Shown one piece after another: positions 1 to 6,123 of a stretch of DNA of 20,637 bases (the stretch's first letter is position 1; every line of letters starts with the position of its first letter). The DNA comes from an uncultured Oscillospiraceae bacterium (lineage in GTDB: Bacteria > Bacillota_A > Clostridia > Oscillospirales > Oscillospiraceae): the NCBI GenBank assembly GCA_910584605.1, contig CAJUAW010000044.1:1-20637 (forward strand), in the 5' to 3' direction. The notes beneath the pieces were generated by a model, which was not told the origin of the DNA, did no database searches, and saw nothing but the letters and a program-made list of their open reading frames with translations. Position numbers and translations under genes: made by a program.

Positions 1-1
1 G

Positions 2-1153
2 TTCTTCTCCGTCATGAGCCACGATATGCGCACCCCGCTGAACATCATTATCGGCATGACAGGGCTGGCCCTTCAGGACGACTGCAGCCGGGAAAAGATG
101 GTGGGCTATCTGAACAAGATCGGCGCCGCCAGCCAGCAGCTGCTGGCCTTGATCAACGATATTTTGGAGATTTCCCGCCTGGAACAGGGGAATGTCTCCA
201 TAGAGATCAAGCCCTTCGACCTGGTCCAGACTCTGGAGACCTACCTCGCCCCCTTCCAGACCCAGGCCAGGGAGCAGAACAAAACCTTCCAGCTGTCCAT
301 CGACATCCAAAACCGGATGATTAAGGGTGACCCCGCCCGGCTGGGCCAGATTATCAACAATCTGGTGTCCAACTCCATGAAGTTCACCCAGTCGGGCGAC
401 AGCCTGACGGTCACCCTGCGCCAGATGGACGAGGGCAAGCGGAACAATTACCTCTTCCTGGTGGAGGACACCGGGTCCGGCATGTCGGCCGACTTCCTGC
501 CCAAGCTCTTTGACCCCTACGAGCGGGAGGTCCGCTTTGGGGCCAAGGAGGTCACGGGCACCGGACTGGGTATGCCCATCGTAAAAAACCTGGTCACCCG
601 CATGGGCGGCCAGATCGCCGTAAGCAGCACGCTGGGCAAGGGAACCACCTTCTCGGTCACCATCCCCTTTGACGCCAGCGAGACTCCTTCCCCTGAATCT
701 GAGCACGAGCCGGCAGAGGTGACCCCGCTGAAGGACCGGCAGATCCTGCTGGCAGAGGACAATCTCCTGAACATGGAGATCGCCACCGAGCTACTGAAAA
801 TGCGGGGAGCCGAGGTAACCCCCGCGGAAGACGGGCAGAAGGCACTGGAGGCATTTCGAGCTTCTCCGCCTTTCTTTTTCAACGCCGTCCTCATGGATAT
901 GCAGATGCCCAACATGGACGGCTGCGAAGCCACCCAGGCCATCCGGGCTCTGGACCGTCCCGACGCCAAGATGGTGCCCATTATCGCGCTGACCGCCAAC
1001 GCATTTGCGGAGGATATCACCCGCACCACCCAGGCTGGCATGGACGCCCATCTGGCCAAGCCCATCAACATTGAGCAGCTATGCCTCACACTGACCAAAC
1101 TGATGTCTGTGCGCGACCGCGCCCAGAACAAGAAACCACCCAAAGGGGAGTGA
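2..1153 (+). CDS. Hybrid sensor histidine kinase, 3' part (HisKA-HATPase-receiver)
   Basis: This is the C-terminal part of a hybrid sensor kinase; the reading frame is open through the left edge, so the sensor region lies outside. Visible in order: the HisKA box SHDMRTPLN with the phospho-accepting His at 20-22; an HATPase domain with an N-box (IINNLVSNSMKF), a G1 box (DTGSGM) and a G2 box (GTGLGM); then a receiver domain with the acidic pair in LLAEDN, the phosphorylatable Asp in MDMQMPNMDG (codon 896-898) and the conserved Lys in HLAKP. By family knowledge the His autophosphorylates, passes phosphate to the internal receiver, and needs an Hpt protein for onward transfer. Such a protein is encoded two genes downstream. 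The stop lies 5 bases before the next start, so the genes are co-transcribed. The ATG at 14 is internal to the HisKA domain and is not the real start. The signal sensed cannot be told. Confidence 0.95.
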   Translation, partial: FFSVMSHDMRTPLNIIIGMTGLALQDDCSREKMVGYLNKIGAASQQLLALINDILEISRLEQGNVSIEIKPFDLVQTLETYLAPFQTQAREQNKTFQLSIDIQNRMIKGDPARLGQIINNLVSNSMKFTQSGDSLTVTLRQMDEGKRNNYLFLVEDTGSGMSADFLPKLFDPYEREVRFGAKEVTGTGLGMPIVKNLVTRMGGQIAVSSTLGKGTTFSVTIPFDASETPSPESEHEPAEVTPLKDRQILLAEDNLLNMEIATELLKMRGAEVTPAEDGQKALEAFRASPPFFFNAVLMDMQMPNMDGCEATQAIRALDRPDAKMVPIIALTANAFAEDITRTTQAGMDAHLAKPINIEQLCLTLTKLMSVRDRAQNKKPPKGE

Positions 1154-1158
1154 ACGCT

Positions 1159-2700
1159 ATGGCCCCAAAGAAAGAACAGCATTATACTATCCTGATCGCT
1201 GACGACACCCAATTTAACCGCGACTTCCTCCGCGCCATACTGGAGGACACCTACGAGATCATTGAGGCGGTGGATGGCATACAGGCAGTGACCATCCTCC
1301 AGCAGAAGGATCAGGAGATCTCCCTGCTCCTGCTGGACCTCAACATGCCAAATATGGACGGCTTCGGCGTGCTGGACGCCATGAACAAGTACGGCTGGAT
1401 CGACAGCGTCCCCGTCATCATGATCACGGCAGAGGAGGGGCCCGGCCTGCTCAAGCGGGCCTATGACCTTGGCGTCACCGATTACCTCAAGCGGGACACC
1501 GATGTGGAAACGGTGCGCCGCCGCGCCAGCAACACCATTATGCTCTACGCCAAGCAGCGCCGCCTGCAGAGCATGGTGAACGAGCAGATCTACCAGAAGG
1601 AAAAGGTCAACAACCTGATGATCTCCATCCTCAGCCACATTGTGGAGTTCCGCAATGAGGAAAGCGGCCTGCATGTCCTCCACATCCAGACCATGACGGA
1701 GATTCTGCTGAAAAGCCTGATGCGCAAAACCAACAAATACAAGCTGGATCGGGAGACCATCAACCTGATCAGCAACGCCTCCACCCTCCACGACGTGGGT
1801 AAGATCTGCATCCCCAGCGAGATCCTCAACAAGCCGGGCAAGTTCACCGACGAGGAGTTCGCCATTATGAAGCAGCACTCCCAGATGGGCGCGGACATGA
1901 TGAAGGGCGTCCCCTTCCAGGACGAGCCGCTGGTAAAGTACGCCTACGAGATCTGCCGCTGGCACCACGAACGCTATGACGGCAGGGGATACCCGGACCG
2001 GCTGGTGGGAGAGGACATCCCCATCTCTGCCCAGGTAGTCTCCCTGGCCGATGTGTACGACGCTCTAACCAGCGTCCGGGTCTATAAGCCGGCCCACTCC
2101 CACGAGAAGGCCCTGTCCATGATCCTCAACGGCGAGTGCGGCTCCTTCCAGCCGCTGCTCCTGGAGTGTCTGGTGGAAAGCAGCGACATCATTCAGCGGG
2201 AGATGGCGGTGGATACCATCACCCGGGGGGACCAGCGCGTTATGGAGAATACTGCGGCGGAGCTGGTCCAGTACGAGGACTTGTCCGTCACCGACCGCAC
2301 CCTGCGCATCCTGGAGCAGGAGCGGACCATCCATCACTTCTTCACCTCCATATCCCCGCATATGCTGTTTGAGTATACTTCAAATCCCTCGATGCTTACC
2401 CTCTCCCCCGTCGCAGTCAAGCGCCTGGACCTGGAGGACACCATTGTGGACCCCTATCACAGCCCACAGATCCAGGATCTGGTCAACCTGGACACGCTGG
2501 CGGAGCTGGCGCAGAAGCTGCAGGACACCACTCCCGACCAGCCCGTGGTGGAGTTTGACTGTCATGTCCGGCTGGACGGCCAAATCAAGCCCGTCCATCT
2601 GATCTGCAGAGCTCTGTGGACCTCGGAGGAACCCCCTGAATACACCGGTGCCATCGGCAAGATGGTGGAACGCGAGGAAATAAAGGAGGAAGCGCAATGA
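1159..2700 (+). CDS. Response regulator with HD-GYP domain and C-terminal extension
   Basis: A 513-residue protein. Residues about 9-125 form a receiver domain with the Asp pair D15/D16, phospho-acceptor D60 in LLLLDLNMPNMDG, and Lys in DYLKRD. Residues about 165-335 form an HD-GYP domain: HDVGK (H211/D212), the metal-binding HH pair in RWHHERYDG, and G277-Y278-P279 in DGRGYP. The family hydrolyses cyclic di-GMP or related dinucleotides, and the signature residues look intact. A further ~175 residues end in a stretch resembling the closing strand of a PAS-like fold (GAIGKMVE); that is a weak impression. I chose ATG 1159 because AAAGGGGAG lies just upstream; an in-frame start at 1081 would sit inside the kinase gene. 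It is the middle gene of a kinase-regulator-Hpt operon and is the likely output. Its last codons overlap the next gene by 4 bases. Confidence 0.93.
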   Translation: MAPKKEQHYTILIADDTQFNRDFLRAILEDTYEIIEAVDGIQAVTILQQKDQEISLLLLDLNMPNMDGFGVLDAMNKYGWIDSVPVIMITAEEGPGLLKRAYDLGVTDYLKRDTDVETVRRRASNTIMLYAKQRRLQSMVNEQIYQKEKVNNLMISILSHIVEFRNEESGLHVLHIQTMTEILLKSLMRKTNKYKLDRETINLISNASTLHDVGKICIPSEILNKPGKFTDEEFAIMKQHSQMGADMMKGVPFQDEPLVKYAYEICRWHHERYDGRGYPDRLVGEDIPISAQVVSLADVYDALTSVRVYKPAHSHEKALSMILNGECGSFQPLLLECLVESSDIIQREMAVDTITRGDQRVMENTAAELVQYEDLSVTDRTLRILEQERTIHHFFTSISPHMLFEYTSNPSMLTLSPVAVKRLDLEDTIVDPYHSPQIQDLVNLDTLAELAQKLQDTTPDQPVVEFDCHVRLDGQIKPVHLICRALWTSEEPPEYTGAIGKMVEREEIKEEAQ

Positions 2701-3050
2701 CCATGCAAGAGTGCTACACCGCCCTGGAGGGTGATTACCAGGACGTATTGGGCCGCCTGTACAGCGAGGCGCTGGTGCAGCGGTTCGTGGGAAAGTTTCT
2801 GTCCGACCAGTCTTTTCAGCTTTTGGAGAGCTCTCTGAAGGCGGAGAACTATGAGGAGGCCTTCCGGGCGGCCCACACCCTGAAGGGAGTCACCCAGAAC
2901 CTCAGCTTTACCAAGCTGTACCACTCCAGCCACGCCATCACCGAGGCCCTGAGGGCAAAGGATTATGACCTGGCCAAGGAGCTGTTCACTCAGGTGGAGG
3001 CGGATTACCAGCAGACTGCGGCCGCGATCCAGCAGTATCAAGGCGCCTGA
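2697..3050 (+). CDS. Stand-alone Hpt phosphotransfer protein
   Basis: A 117-residue, probably all-helical protein with the Hpt signature AAHTLKG at residues 58-64; H60 is the expected phospho-accepting His. A second helix follows with LYHSSHAITEALRAK. Its length fits a single Hpt domain with a short N-terminal helix. Hpt proteins shuttle phosphate between the receiver of a hybrid kinase and a terminal response regulator, and both partners are encoded immediately upstream. The start overlaps the previous stop (ATGA), with GGAGG just before it, so translation is probably coupled. A terminator follows closely. Function is assigned from family knowledge and context. Confidence 0.92.
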   Translation: MTMQECYTALEGDYQDVLGRLYSEALVQRFVGKFLSDQSFQLLESSLKAENYEEAFRAAHTLKGVTQNLSFTKLYHSSHAITEALRAKDYDLAKELFTQVEADYQQTAAAIQQYQGA

Positions 3051-3072
3051 GCCTCTCAACATGATCATCCAA

Positions 3073-3103
3073 GGGAGCTGTCCGTTCGGGCAGCTCCCTT
3101 TTT
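3073..3103 (+). terminator. Rho-independent terminator of the phosphorelay operon
   Basis: GGGAGCTG pairs with CAGCTCCC, with CC/GG inside and a small TTC-type loop, followed by a run of five T. It lies 22 bases after the Hpt stop. Confidence 0.9.
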
Positions 3104-3347
3104 GCGGACACCGCCGGCGTAGGGACCTCTGAGACCACCGGAGACAACGCGGCCAACACCACCACCGACACCACTTGGAGCTCAGAAACCGTGATCCCTG
3201 TCCTGAACAAGCCGGACCCCAAGGCGGGTGAGCCGGGGGCCTGTCCACCTGCACCGGGGGGCTGCGCCATCCGCTGGAGGGTCCGAGCGGCGCGGCCCGG
3301 GCAGATATCCACACAGCCTTGAGAGGACGTCCCCCCTTTTGTTTTTC
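3104..3347. other. Gene-free gap; possible remnant of a Thr-rich coding region
   Basis: No convincing gene. One plus-strand frame stays open from 3065 to a TGA at about 3322, with no ATG and no ribosome-binding site. Between 3122 and 3220 it encodes a Thr/Asp/Asn-rich stretch (ETTGDNAANTTTDTTW) that resembles a linker of an exported protein, then turns Pro/Gly/Arg-rich. This could be a decayed gene fragment or chance openness in GC-rich DNA. No tRNA, small RNA or riboswitch was recognised. Confidence 0.3.
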
Positions 3348-3376
3348 TTGCATTTGGAGCGGACTTGGGATATGAT
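3348..3376 (+). promoter_or_regulatory. Sigma-A-type promoter for nadE
   Basis: TTGCAT (3348-3353), 17-base spacer, TATGAT (3371-3376). It ends 36 bases before the chosen nadE ATG, so the leader is short. Confidence 0.75.
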
Positions 3377-3412
3377 GGTAGCAGAACATTTATGAACAAA
3401 GGAGGCCCGATC

Positions 3413-5341
3413 ATGCGGGACGGTTTTATCAAAGCGGCGGCGGGAACGCCAAAGATCCGGGTGGCGGACTGTGAATACAACGCGGAGCAGATCATTGCCC
3501 TGATGAAGGAGGCGGCGGAGCAGGGGGTAAAGGTGCTGGCCCTGCCCGAGCTGTGCGTCACCGGCTACACCTGCGGCGACCTGTTTTTGCAGGACGCCCT
3601 TCTTCAGGGCGCAGAGGACGCCCTGAGCCGTATTCTGGAGGAGACCTCCACCCTGGACATGCTCACCGCTGTGGGCCTGCCGGTGCGGTGCCAGAATGAG
3701 CTGTATAATTGTGCTGCGGTCATCTCAAAGGGCAGGATATTGGGGCTGGTCCCTAAACATCACATTCCCAATTACGGAGAATTTTACGAGGCACGATGGT
3801 TCACCTCTGGAGAGGGACTGGATTCATCGGTAACGCTGTGCGGCCAATATCCAGACCTCTATTCCAGCCAGCTGTTTGTATGTGAAGAGATGCCAAATTT
3901 GACGGTAGGAGTGGAGCTTTGCGAGGATCTTTGGGCTGTAATGCCCCCATCCACCCATTTGGCGGCTCTGGGCGCAACTGTTATTTTGAATCTGTCCGCC
4001 TCCGACGAGGTAGCTGGCAAATCCGCCTACCGCCGTCAGTTGGTGGCGGGACAGTCCGCCCGTCTGGTGTGTGGCTACGTCTATGCCGACGCCGGAGAGG
4101 GAGAGTCCACCACCGATCTGGTCTTTGCCGGGCACAACATGATTGCTGAAAACGGGGCTTTGCTGGCAGAAAAGCGTTTTGACACTGGCCTGACCGTCAG
4201 CGAGATTGACGTAGACAGGCTGGCGTTTGAGCGGCGGAAAATGAACACCTATGACACTCAAACCACCAACTGGGTACGCGCAACCTTTTCCCTGCGTGCA
4301 GAGAAGACAAAGCTCACCCGGCCCATCGGAAAGAACCCCTTCGTCCCCGAGGACCACGGAGACCGGCAGGCGCGGTGCGAGGAGATTTTCACCATCGCCG
4401 CCCTGGGGCTGAAAAAGCGTCTGGAGCACACCCGGGCCTCCTGCGCGGTAGTGGGGCTGTCCGGCGGGCTGGACTCCACCCTGGCCCTGCTCATCACCGC
4501 CCGGGCCTTCGATATGCTGGGCCGTCCCCGGAGTGACATCCTGGCCGTTACCATGCCCTGCTTCGGTACCACCAGCCGGACCAAGTCCAACGCCCAGGTG
4601 CTGGCCGAGCGCATCGGGGCGGACTTCCGCACGGTGGACATTGGCGAGGCGGTGCGGGTCCACTTCCGGGACATCGGCCAGTCCATGGACGACCTGTCCG
4701 TCACCTTCGAGAACGGCCAGGCCCGGGAGCGGACTCAGGTGCTGATGGACCTGGCCAACCAGCGGGGCGGGCTGGTCATCGGTACCGGGGATCTGTCCGA
4801 GCTGGCCCTGGGCTGGGCCACCTACAACGGCGACCACATGTCCATGTACGGGGTAAATGGCTCCATTCCCAAGACCCTGGTACGCCACCTCACCGCCTAC
4901 GCGGCGGAGGAGGCCCAGGAGGCCGACCCCCAGCTGGCCGCCGTCCTCCGGGACATCCTGGACACCCCCGTCTCCCCCGAGCTGCTCCCCCCCAAGGAGG
5001 GGGAGATCGCCCAGCGCACCGAGGACCTGGTGGGTCCCTACGAGCTCCACGACTTTTTCCTGTACTACGCCATCCGCTGGGGCTTCTCCCCCCGGAAGGT
5101 GTTCCGTCTGGCCCTGGCCGCCCTGGAGGAGGACTACGGCCGGGAGACCATCCTCAAGTGGCTGAAGAACTTCTACCGCCGCTTCTTTGCCCAGCAGTTC
5201 AAACGCTCCTGCCTCCCCGACGGCCCCAAGGTGGGCACCCTGGCCCTCTCTCCCCGGGGGGACTGGCGGATGCCCTCGGACGCGGTGAATACGCTGTGGA
5301 TGAAGGAGCTGGAAGACCTTGAATCCCAACTGGAGATTTGA
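3413..5341 (+). CDS. nadE: Glutamine-dependent NAD(+) synthetase
   Basis: A 642-residue two-domain enzyme. The N-terminal nitrilase-type glutaminase domain (about 14-300) shows the catalytic triad E46 (LALPELCVTGYT), K115 (LVPKHHIPNYGEFYE) and C170 (VGVELCEDLW). It releases ammonia from glutamine. The C-terminal domain has the ATP pyrophosphatase P-loop SGGLDS at 350-355 and the conserved LGWATYNGDHMSMYGVNGS segment. It amidates deamido-NAD to NAD in the last cytosolic step of NAD synthesis. The length fits the bacterial glutamine-dependent family. ATG 3413 was chosen because AAAGGAGG lies 7 bases upstream; a longer TTG-initiated frame would begin inside the promoter. It has its own promoter and is monocistronic or nearly so. 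From about 3700 to 4300 codon choice is visibly less GC-rich than in the rest of the gene. A promoter for the next small gene sits in its 3' end. Confidence 0.97.
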   Translation: MRDGFIKAAAGTPKIRVADCEYNAEQIIALMKEAAEQGVKVLALPELCVTGYTCGDLFLQDALLQGAEDALSRILEETSTLDMLTAVGLPVRCQNELYNCAAVISKGRILGLVPKHHIPNYGEFYEARWFTSGEGLDSSVTLCGQYPDLYSSQLFVCEEMPNLTVGVELCEDLWAVMPPSTHLAALGATVILNLSASDEVAGKSAYRRQLVAGQSARLVCGYVYADAGEGESTTDLVFAGHNMIAENGALLAEKRFDTGLTVSEIDVDRLAFERRKMNTYDTQTTNWVRATFSLRAEKTKLTRPIGKNPFVPEDHGDRQARCEEIFTIAALGLKKRLEHTRASCAVVGLSGGLDSTLALLITARAFDMLGRPRSDILAVTMPCFGTTSRTKSNAQVLAERIGADFRTVDIGEAVRVHFRDIGQSMDDLSVTFENGQARERTQVLMDLANQRGGLVIGTGDLSELALGWATYNGDHMSMYGVNGSIPKTLVRHLTAYAAEEAQEADPQLAAVLRDILDTPVSPELLPPKEGEIAQRTEDLVGPYELHDFFLYYAIRWGFSPRKVFRLALAALEEDYGRETILKWLKNFYRRFFAQQFKRSCLPDGPKVGTLALSPRGDWRMPSDAVNTLWMKELEDLESQLEI

Positions 5342-5347
5342 TATAAT
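5319..5347 (+). promoter_or_regulatory. Sigma-A-type promoter inside the nadE 3' end
   Basis: TTGAAT (5319-5324), 17-base spacer, perfect TATAAT (5342-5347). The -10 box starts immediately after the nadE stop. It would start transcription about 25 bases before the small gene at 5379. Confidence 0.75.
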
Positions 5348-5378
5348 GGAGTTATAAAAGAAAAGGAGGTTTCAGGCA

Positions 5379-5528
5379 ATGACAGAAGCAGAACGCCAGG
5401 ACACGCGAAAGGCAATGGCCCTTGACCTGTGCCACATCATTGATGAAAACCCTACGCAGGAAAGCTACACGCCGGAGGAAGTGAAGAAATTGATCACCGT
5501 GTACGTTTTCTCCGCAGGTCAGAAGTAA
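5379..5528 (+). CDS. Small 49-residue protein, copy A of a similar pair
   Basis: This short gene has unusually complete expression signals: a TTGAAT-17-TATAAT promoter, AAAAGGAGGT nine bases before the ATG, and a strong terminator 22 bases after the TAA. The product, MTEAERQDTRKAMALDLCHI onward, is soluble-looking and probably helical, without signal peptide or membrane segment. It aligns with the 49-residue protein at 5938-6087 over about 33 residues: shared K-A, D-L, I, a central Pro, Y-T, an acidic pair before a hydrophobic residue, L-I and Y-V/I, with one single-residue gap. The two are therefore probably paralogues. I do not recognise the family. The position next to an XRE regulator suggests a regulated accessory protein, but no function can be assigned. 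Confidence 0.75.
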   Translation: MTEAERQDTRKAMALDLCHIIDENPTQESYTPEEVKKLITVYVFSAGQK

Positions 5529-5550
5529 CAAAAGCAATATAACTTGGAAA

Positions 5551-5574
5551 GGCCCCGCCGCCGGCGGGGCCTTT
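5551..5574. terminator. Bidirectional terminator between small gene A and the XRE gene
   Basis: A 9-bp perfect stem GGCCCCGCC/GGCGGGGCC with a 3-base loop. It is flanked by AAA before and TTT after, so it can act for the plus-strand small gene and the minus-strand XRE gene. Confidence 0.85.
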
Positions 5575-5581
5575 CTCTGAA

Positions 5582-5800
5582 TTATTGAAACAGTTCCCAT
5601 ATTTTGCAGCGGAATGCCAGTGACAGCTTATAAGCGTCATCTACCACCATTTCCTTGGGCAAAATATTTTGTTCAAGCTGCTCCAGCATGTTCAGTGGTA
5701 CGCCGCTTTGCGCGGCCAATTCCTCTAAGGTCAGGTGCTGTTGTTTCCGAAGCACTCTGATATGATTGAAAAATTTCTGCTTGTTTTCTTCTGTGCTCAT
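5582..5800 (-). CDS. Small XRE-type helix-turn-helix regulator
   Basis: A 72-residue protein consisting almost only of an HTH domain: HIRVLRKQQHLTLEELAAQ is helix 1-2, SGVPLNMLEQLEQNILP the recognition region, and AYKLSLAFRCKIWELFQ the last helices. It has no dimerisation or sensor extension. I chose the ATG at 5800-5798, which has GAGGTG upstream at a somewhat long spacing; a GTG four codons earlier would fall inside that Shine-Dalgarno. It lies between two similar small-protein genes, convergent with copy A and divergent from copy B, and shares with B an intergenic region carrying repeated operator-like half-sites. By analogy with XRE-small-protein units it probably represses B and itself, which is an inference. 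Canonical -35/-10 boxes for this gene were not clear. Confidence 0.85.
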   Translation of the reverse strand: MSTEENKQKFFNHIRVLRKQQHLTLEELAAQSGVPLNMLEQLEQNILPKEMVVDDAYKLSLAFRCKIWELFQ

Positions 5801-5857
5801 AGAATTTTTCACCTCAAGACTATTTTACAACAAAACACTCTGCTTTCGGGAATTTAA

Positions 5858-5880
5858 AACAAATTGTTGTAACAAATGTT
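5858..5880. promoter_or_regulatory. Operator-like array of alternating AACA/TGTT half-sites
   Basis: The perfect palindrome AACAAATTGTT (5858-5868) is followed by AACAAATGTT (5871-5880), also palindromic in its arms. The junction TGTTGTAACA is a third palindrome, so four half-sites alternate in 23 bases. The right end reaches the -35 box of the downstream promoter. It is the likely binding site of the XRE protein at 5582-5800. Confidence 0.55.
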
Positions 5881-5907
5881 GAAATAGGACCCTAAATCTG
5901 ATACAAT
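5879..5907 (+). promoter_or_regulatory. Sigma-A-type promoter of small gene B
   Basis: TTGAAA (5879-5884), 17-base spacer, TACAAT (5902-5907). The -35 box abuts and overlaps the operator-like array. Confidence 0.8.
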
Positions 5908-5937
5908 AGTTTTATAATAGGAAAGGAGGCAAATAAG

Positions 5938-6087
5938 ATGTCAACTGAACGGGAAATTTTAGTGGCGCAGAAGGCCGCCATGTTTGACCTGATCCAAATT
6001 CTCAAGCAGCAGCCGGACAAAACCTATACAGTAGATGAGCTTGAGGCTCTTATCGTCGCCTATATCAAAGGAGCGGAACAAATATAG
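5938..6087 (+). CDS. Small 49-residue protein, copy B of a similar pair
   Basis: The ATG is preceded by AAAGGAGG at 9-10 bases and by a good promoter; a terminator begins 5 bases after the TAG. The product starts MSTEREILVAQKAAMFDLIQ and contains YTVDELEALIVAYI near the C-terminus. It has the same length as the protein at 5379-5528 and aligns along most of it (K-A, D-L, I, P, Y-T, E-L/V, L-I, Y-I/V). It is probably two amphipathic helices joined by a Pro-containing turn, with no export signal. The first residues (MSTE) resemble those of the neighbouring XRE protein (MSTEENKQ), perhaps by coincidence. The family was not recognised. Expression is probably controlled by the divergent XRE gene through the array at 5858-5880. 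Confidence 0.78.
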   Translation: MSTEREILVAQKAAMFDLIQILKQQPDKTYTVDELEALIVAYIKGAEQI

Positions 6088-6092
6088 GAAAA

Positions 6093-6117
6093 GGCCCCGC
6101 CGGCTGGCGGGGCCTTC
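6093..6117. terminator. Bidirectional terminator between small gene B and the RND operon
   Basis: The stem GGCCCCGCC/GGCGGGGCC is identical in its arms to the one at 5551, with loop GGCT. On the minus strand it is followed by TTTTCC and closes the efflux operon; on the plus strand by TTCTT. Confidence 0.85.
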
Positions 6118-6123
6118 TTGCGC

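Noticed and set aside
517..1968. Long minus-strand open frame across the kinase and HD-GYP genes
   Set aside because: It spans two well-supported plus-strand genes, and its composition is typical of an antisense shadow with no domain.
3824..5329. Long minus-strand open frame opposite nadE
   Set aside because: Gly/His/Val-rich shadow of a clear NAD synthetase with an intact active site.
5582..6087. Classical type II toxin-antitoxin pair
   Set aside because: The XRE gene and the small gene are divergent rather than in one operon, and the 49-residue protein has no known toxin motif. The idea remains possible but is not supported.
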